Shown: piece after piece, positions 62,763 through 64,000 of the stretch
Layout: the number at the start of each line of letters is the position of its first letter
Position numbering within the stretch: the first letter of the stretch is position 1
NCBI RefSeq assembly: GCF_029428875.1
Contig: NZ_JAJSOO010000001.1
Span: 2,728,001-2,792,000 of the forward strand
DNA from: Streptomyces sp. JH34
GTDB lineage: Bacteria > Actinomycetota > Actinomycetes > Streptomycetales > Streptomycetaceae
Direction: 5' to 3'
Length of the DNA stretch: 64,000 bases
Notes under the pieces: model-generated
What the model was told of the DNA's origin: nothing
Seen by the model: only the letters and a program-made list of their open reading frames with translations
Databases searched by the model: none
Translations under genes and position numbers: made by a program

Positions 62763-63977
62763 TCAGACGTCCAGCAGCGCGGCGGCGGTGAACAGCTCCA
62801 CACCGACGGTGATGGCCTCTTCGTCCACGTCGAAGTCGCCCCGGTGCAGGTCCAGACCGCGGGTGTCACCAGGGGCCCGTACGCCGAGCCTCGCCATGGC
62901 GCCCGGGATCTTCTCCAGGTACCACGAGAAGTCCTCGCCGCCCAGACTCTGTTCGGTGTCCTCGATCGCATACGATCCGCGGCGGATCGTCATCGCGGCG
63001 TCCAGCAGACCGATGGTCTCGGCCTCGTTGACCACGGGCGGCACCCCGCGGACGTAGTCGATCACCGTCTTGGCCCCGTGCATCGCGGCCACCTCGTCGA
63101 TCGCCGCGTGCACCAGGTCGGGTGCCTGCCGCCAGCTCTCCAGATCGAGGCAGCGCACCGTCCCGGACAGCTCGGCGCGCTGCGGGATGACGTTGGGCGC
63201 GTGGCCCGTCTGGAGCCTCCCCCAGGTGACCGCGAGTCCGGCCCGTGCGTCCACGCGGCGGGCGAGCAGCGCGGGGACGTCGGTGGCCACCCGGGCGGCG
63301 GCGGTGACCAGGTCGGTGGTGAGGTGCGGGCGGGCCGTGTGCCCGCCGGGGCCGTCGAGGGTGACCTCCAGGCGGTCGCAGGCCGAGGTGATCGGCCCGA
63401 TCCTGAGCCCGATCCGGCCCACGTCCACCTTGGGGTCGCAGTGCACCCCGATGATCCGCCCCACCCCTTCCAGCACCCCGGCCGCGACGGCGTCGGTGGC
63501 ACCGCCGGGCAGCACCTCCTCGGCGGGCTGGAACAGCAGCCGCACCGGGCGGGGCAGCAGCCCCTGCCGGTCCAGGTCGCTCAGGACGAGCCCCGCGCCC
63601 AGGACACAGCTCGTATGGACGTCGTGCCCGCAGGCGTGCGCACGGTCGGGCACGGTGGACCGGTAGGAGACGCCCGCCTTGGTGTCAGGAATCGGCAGCG
63701 CGTCGATATCGCCGCGCAGCGCCAGCATCGGCGTCACGCCGTCCCACTCCCCCACGTCACAGACGAGCCCCGTGCCACCGGGCAGCACCTGAGGCTCCAG
63801 CCCCGCCTTCTCCAGCCGGGCCTTGACGGCCGCGGTGGTACGGAACTCCTGGTTGCCGAGCTCCGGGTGCATGTGCAGATCGCGGCGGAAGGCGATGAGC
63901 TCGGCACGCAGGTCGTCGGGCAGGGCGCCGGGCAGGACGGCCTCGGCGTGGGGCGCACGGGACTTCAACTGGTTCAC
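62763..63977 (-). CDS. M20 family amidohydrolase (N-acyl-amino-acid / aminoacylase type)
   Basis: The 404-residue metallopeptidase-fold enzyme has the metal-site motif HACGHDVH (114-121), FQPAEE with the catalytic Glu and a dimerisation domain in between. It belongs to the HipO/AmhX amidohydrolase group, which cleaves N-acyl amino acids and related amides. The GTG start is at 63977. It follows bmpA but has no regulon palindrome, and a role in nucleoside use is not supported. Confidence 0.9.
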   Translation of the reverse strand: MNQLKSRAPHAEAVLPGALPDDLRAELIAFRRDLHMHPELGNQEFRTTAAVKARLEKAGLEPQVLPGGTGLVCDVGEWDGVTPMLALRGDIDALPIPDTKAGVSYRSTVPDRAHACGHDVHTSCVLGAGLVLSDLDRQGLLPRPVRLLFQPAEEVLPGGATDAVAAGVLEGVGRIIGVHCDPKVDVGRIGLRIGPITSACDRLEVTLDGPGGHTARPHLTTDLVTAAARVATDVPALLARRVDARAGLAVTWGRLQTGHAPNVIPQRAELSGTVRCLDLESWRQAPDLVHAAIDEVAAMHGAKTVIDYVRGVPPVVNEAETIGLLDAAMTIRRGSYAIEDTEQSLGGEDFSWYLEKIPGAMARLGVRAPGDTRGLDLHRGDFDVDEEAITVGVELFTAAALLDV

Positions 63978-64000
63978 CCATCCAAGGGTAGGCCCCTTGT

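Overview
The window is a gene-dense, very GC-rich stretch (codon third positions almost all G or C; GTG starts common) from a Streptomyces-type chromosome. The evidence is family content and order: the AfsQ1/AfsQ2/SigQ set, an acyl-CoA carboxylase with an epsilon subunit beside a biotin ligase, hutH beside a GAF-GGDEF gene, and many small secreted proteins. As far as I remember it, the order follows the Streptomyces coelicolor core (SCO49xx block, reversed). I see no insertion sequence, prophage, CRISPR array, tRNA or rRNA. The accessory signs are small: a decayed triphosphoribosyl-dephospho-CoA synthase remnant near 1.9 kb, a frameshifted Uma2 nuclease near 55 kb, and a small secreted-protein/ABC cluster at 33.9-37.1 kb.

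Layout. 0-14.4 kb: threonine dehydratase (partial), MarR, DUF1059, mdcB remnant, cystathionine gamma-synthase, msrA, a secreted lipase, a ClgR-like regulator, an imine-reductase-type oxidoreductase divergent from HxlR, NADP glutamate dehydrogenase, a MacB-like ABC exporter and an L,D-transpeptidase. 14.4-20 kb: an LAXTG surface protein, hutH, the diguanylate cyclase cdgE, an enoyl-CoA hydratase and an adenylate cyclase. 20-26.3 kb: biotin ligase, pccB, pccE, maf and accA2, which together form a biotin-dependent acyl-CoA carboxylase unit. 26.4-30.7 kb: TetR, DeoR, a PEP-mutase-family protein and an LpdA-like quinone reductase. 31-42.6 kb: purine nucleoside phosphorylase, a PGM2-like sugar phosphomutase, the secreted-protein/ABC cluster, deoC with two aldehyde dehydrogenase-type genes, and a uridine kinase. 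42.7-47.5 kb: sigQ divergent from afsQ1-afsQ2-lipoprotein, then VanZ and PspC proteins. 48-64 kb: adenosine deaminase, a serine-less hydrolase, a LysR/MFS pair, an L,D-transpeptidase, an ECF sigma factor, thymidine phosphorylase, cytidine deaminase, a complete BMP-type nucleoside ABC transporter and an M20 amidohydrolase.

The most interesting system is a dispersed nucleoside-use regulon. The palindrome CTACGCGCGTAG, exact or with one or two changes, stands just upstream of six transcription units: purine nucleoside phosphorylase, deoC, adenosine deaminase, thymidine phosphorylase, the ABC transporter operon (ATPase, two permeases, cytidine deaminase) and the BMP lipoprotein. These genes cover uptake, deamination, phosphorolysis, (deoxy)pentose-1-phosphate to 5-phosphate (PGM2-like enzyme), cleavage by deoC and oxidation of the resulting aldehyde. 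Three of the promoters look leaderless, with the palindrome touching or just upstream of the -10 element. No regulator in the window carries the site, so the repressor is probably encoded elsewhere.
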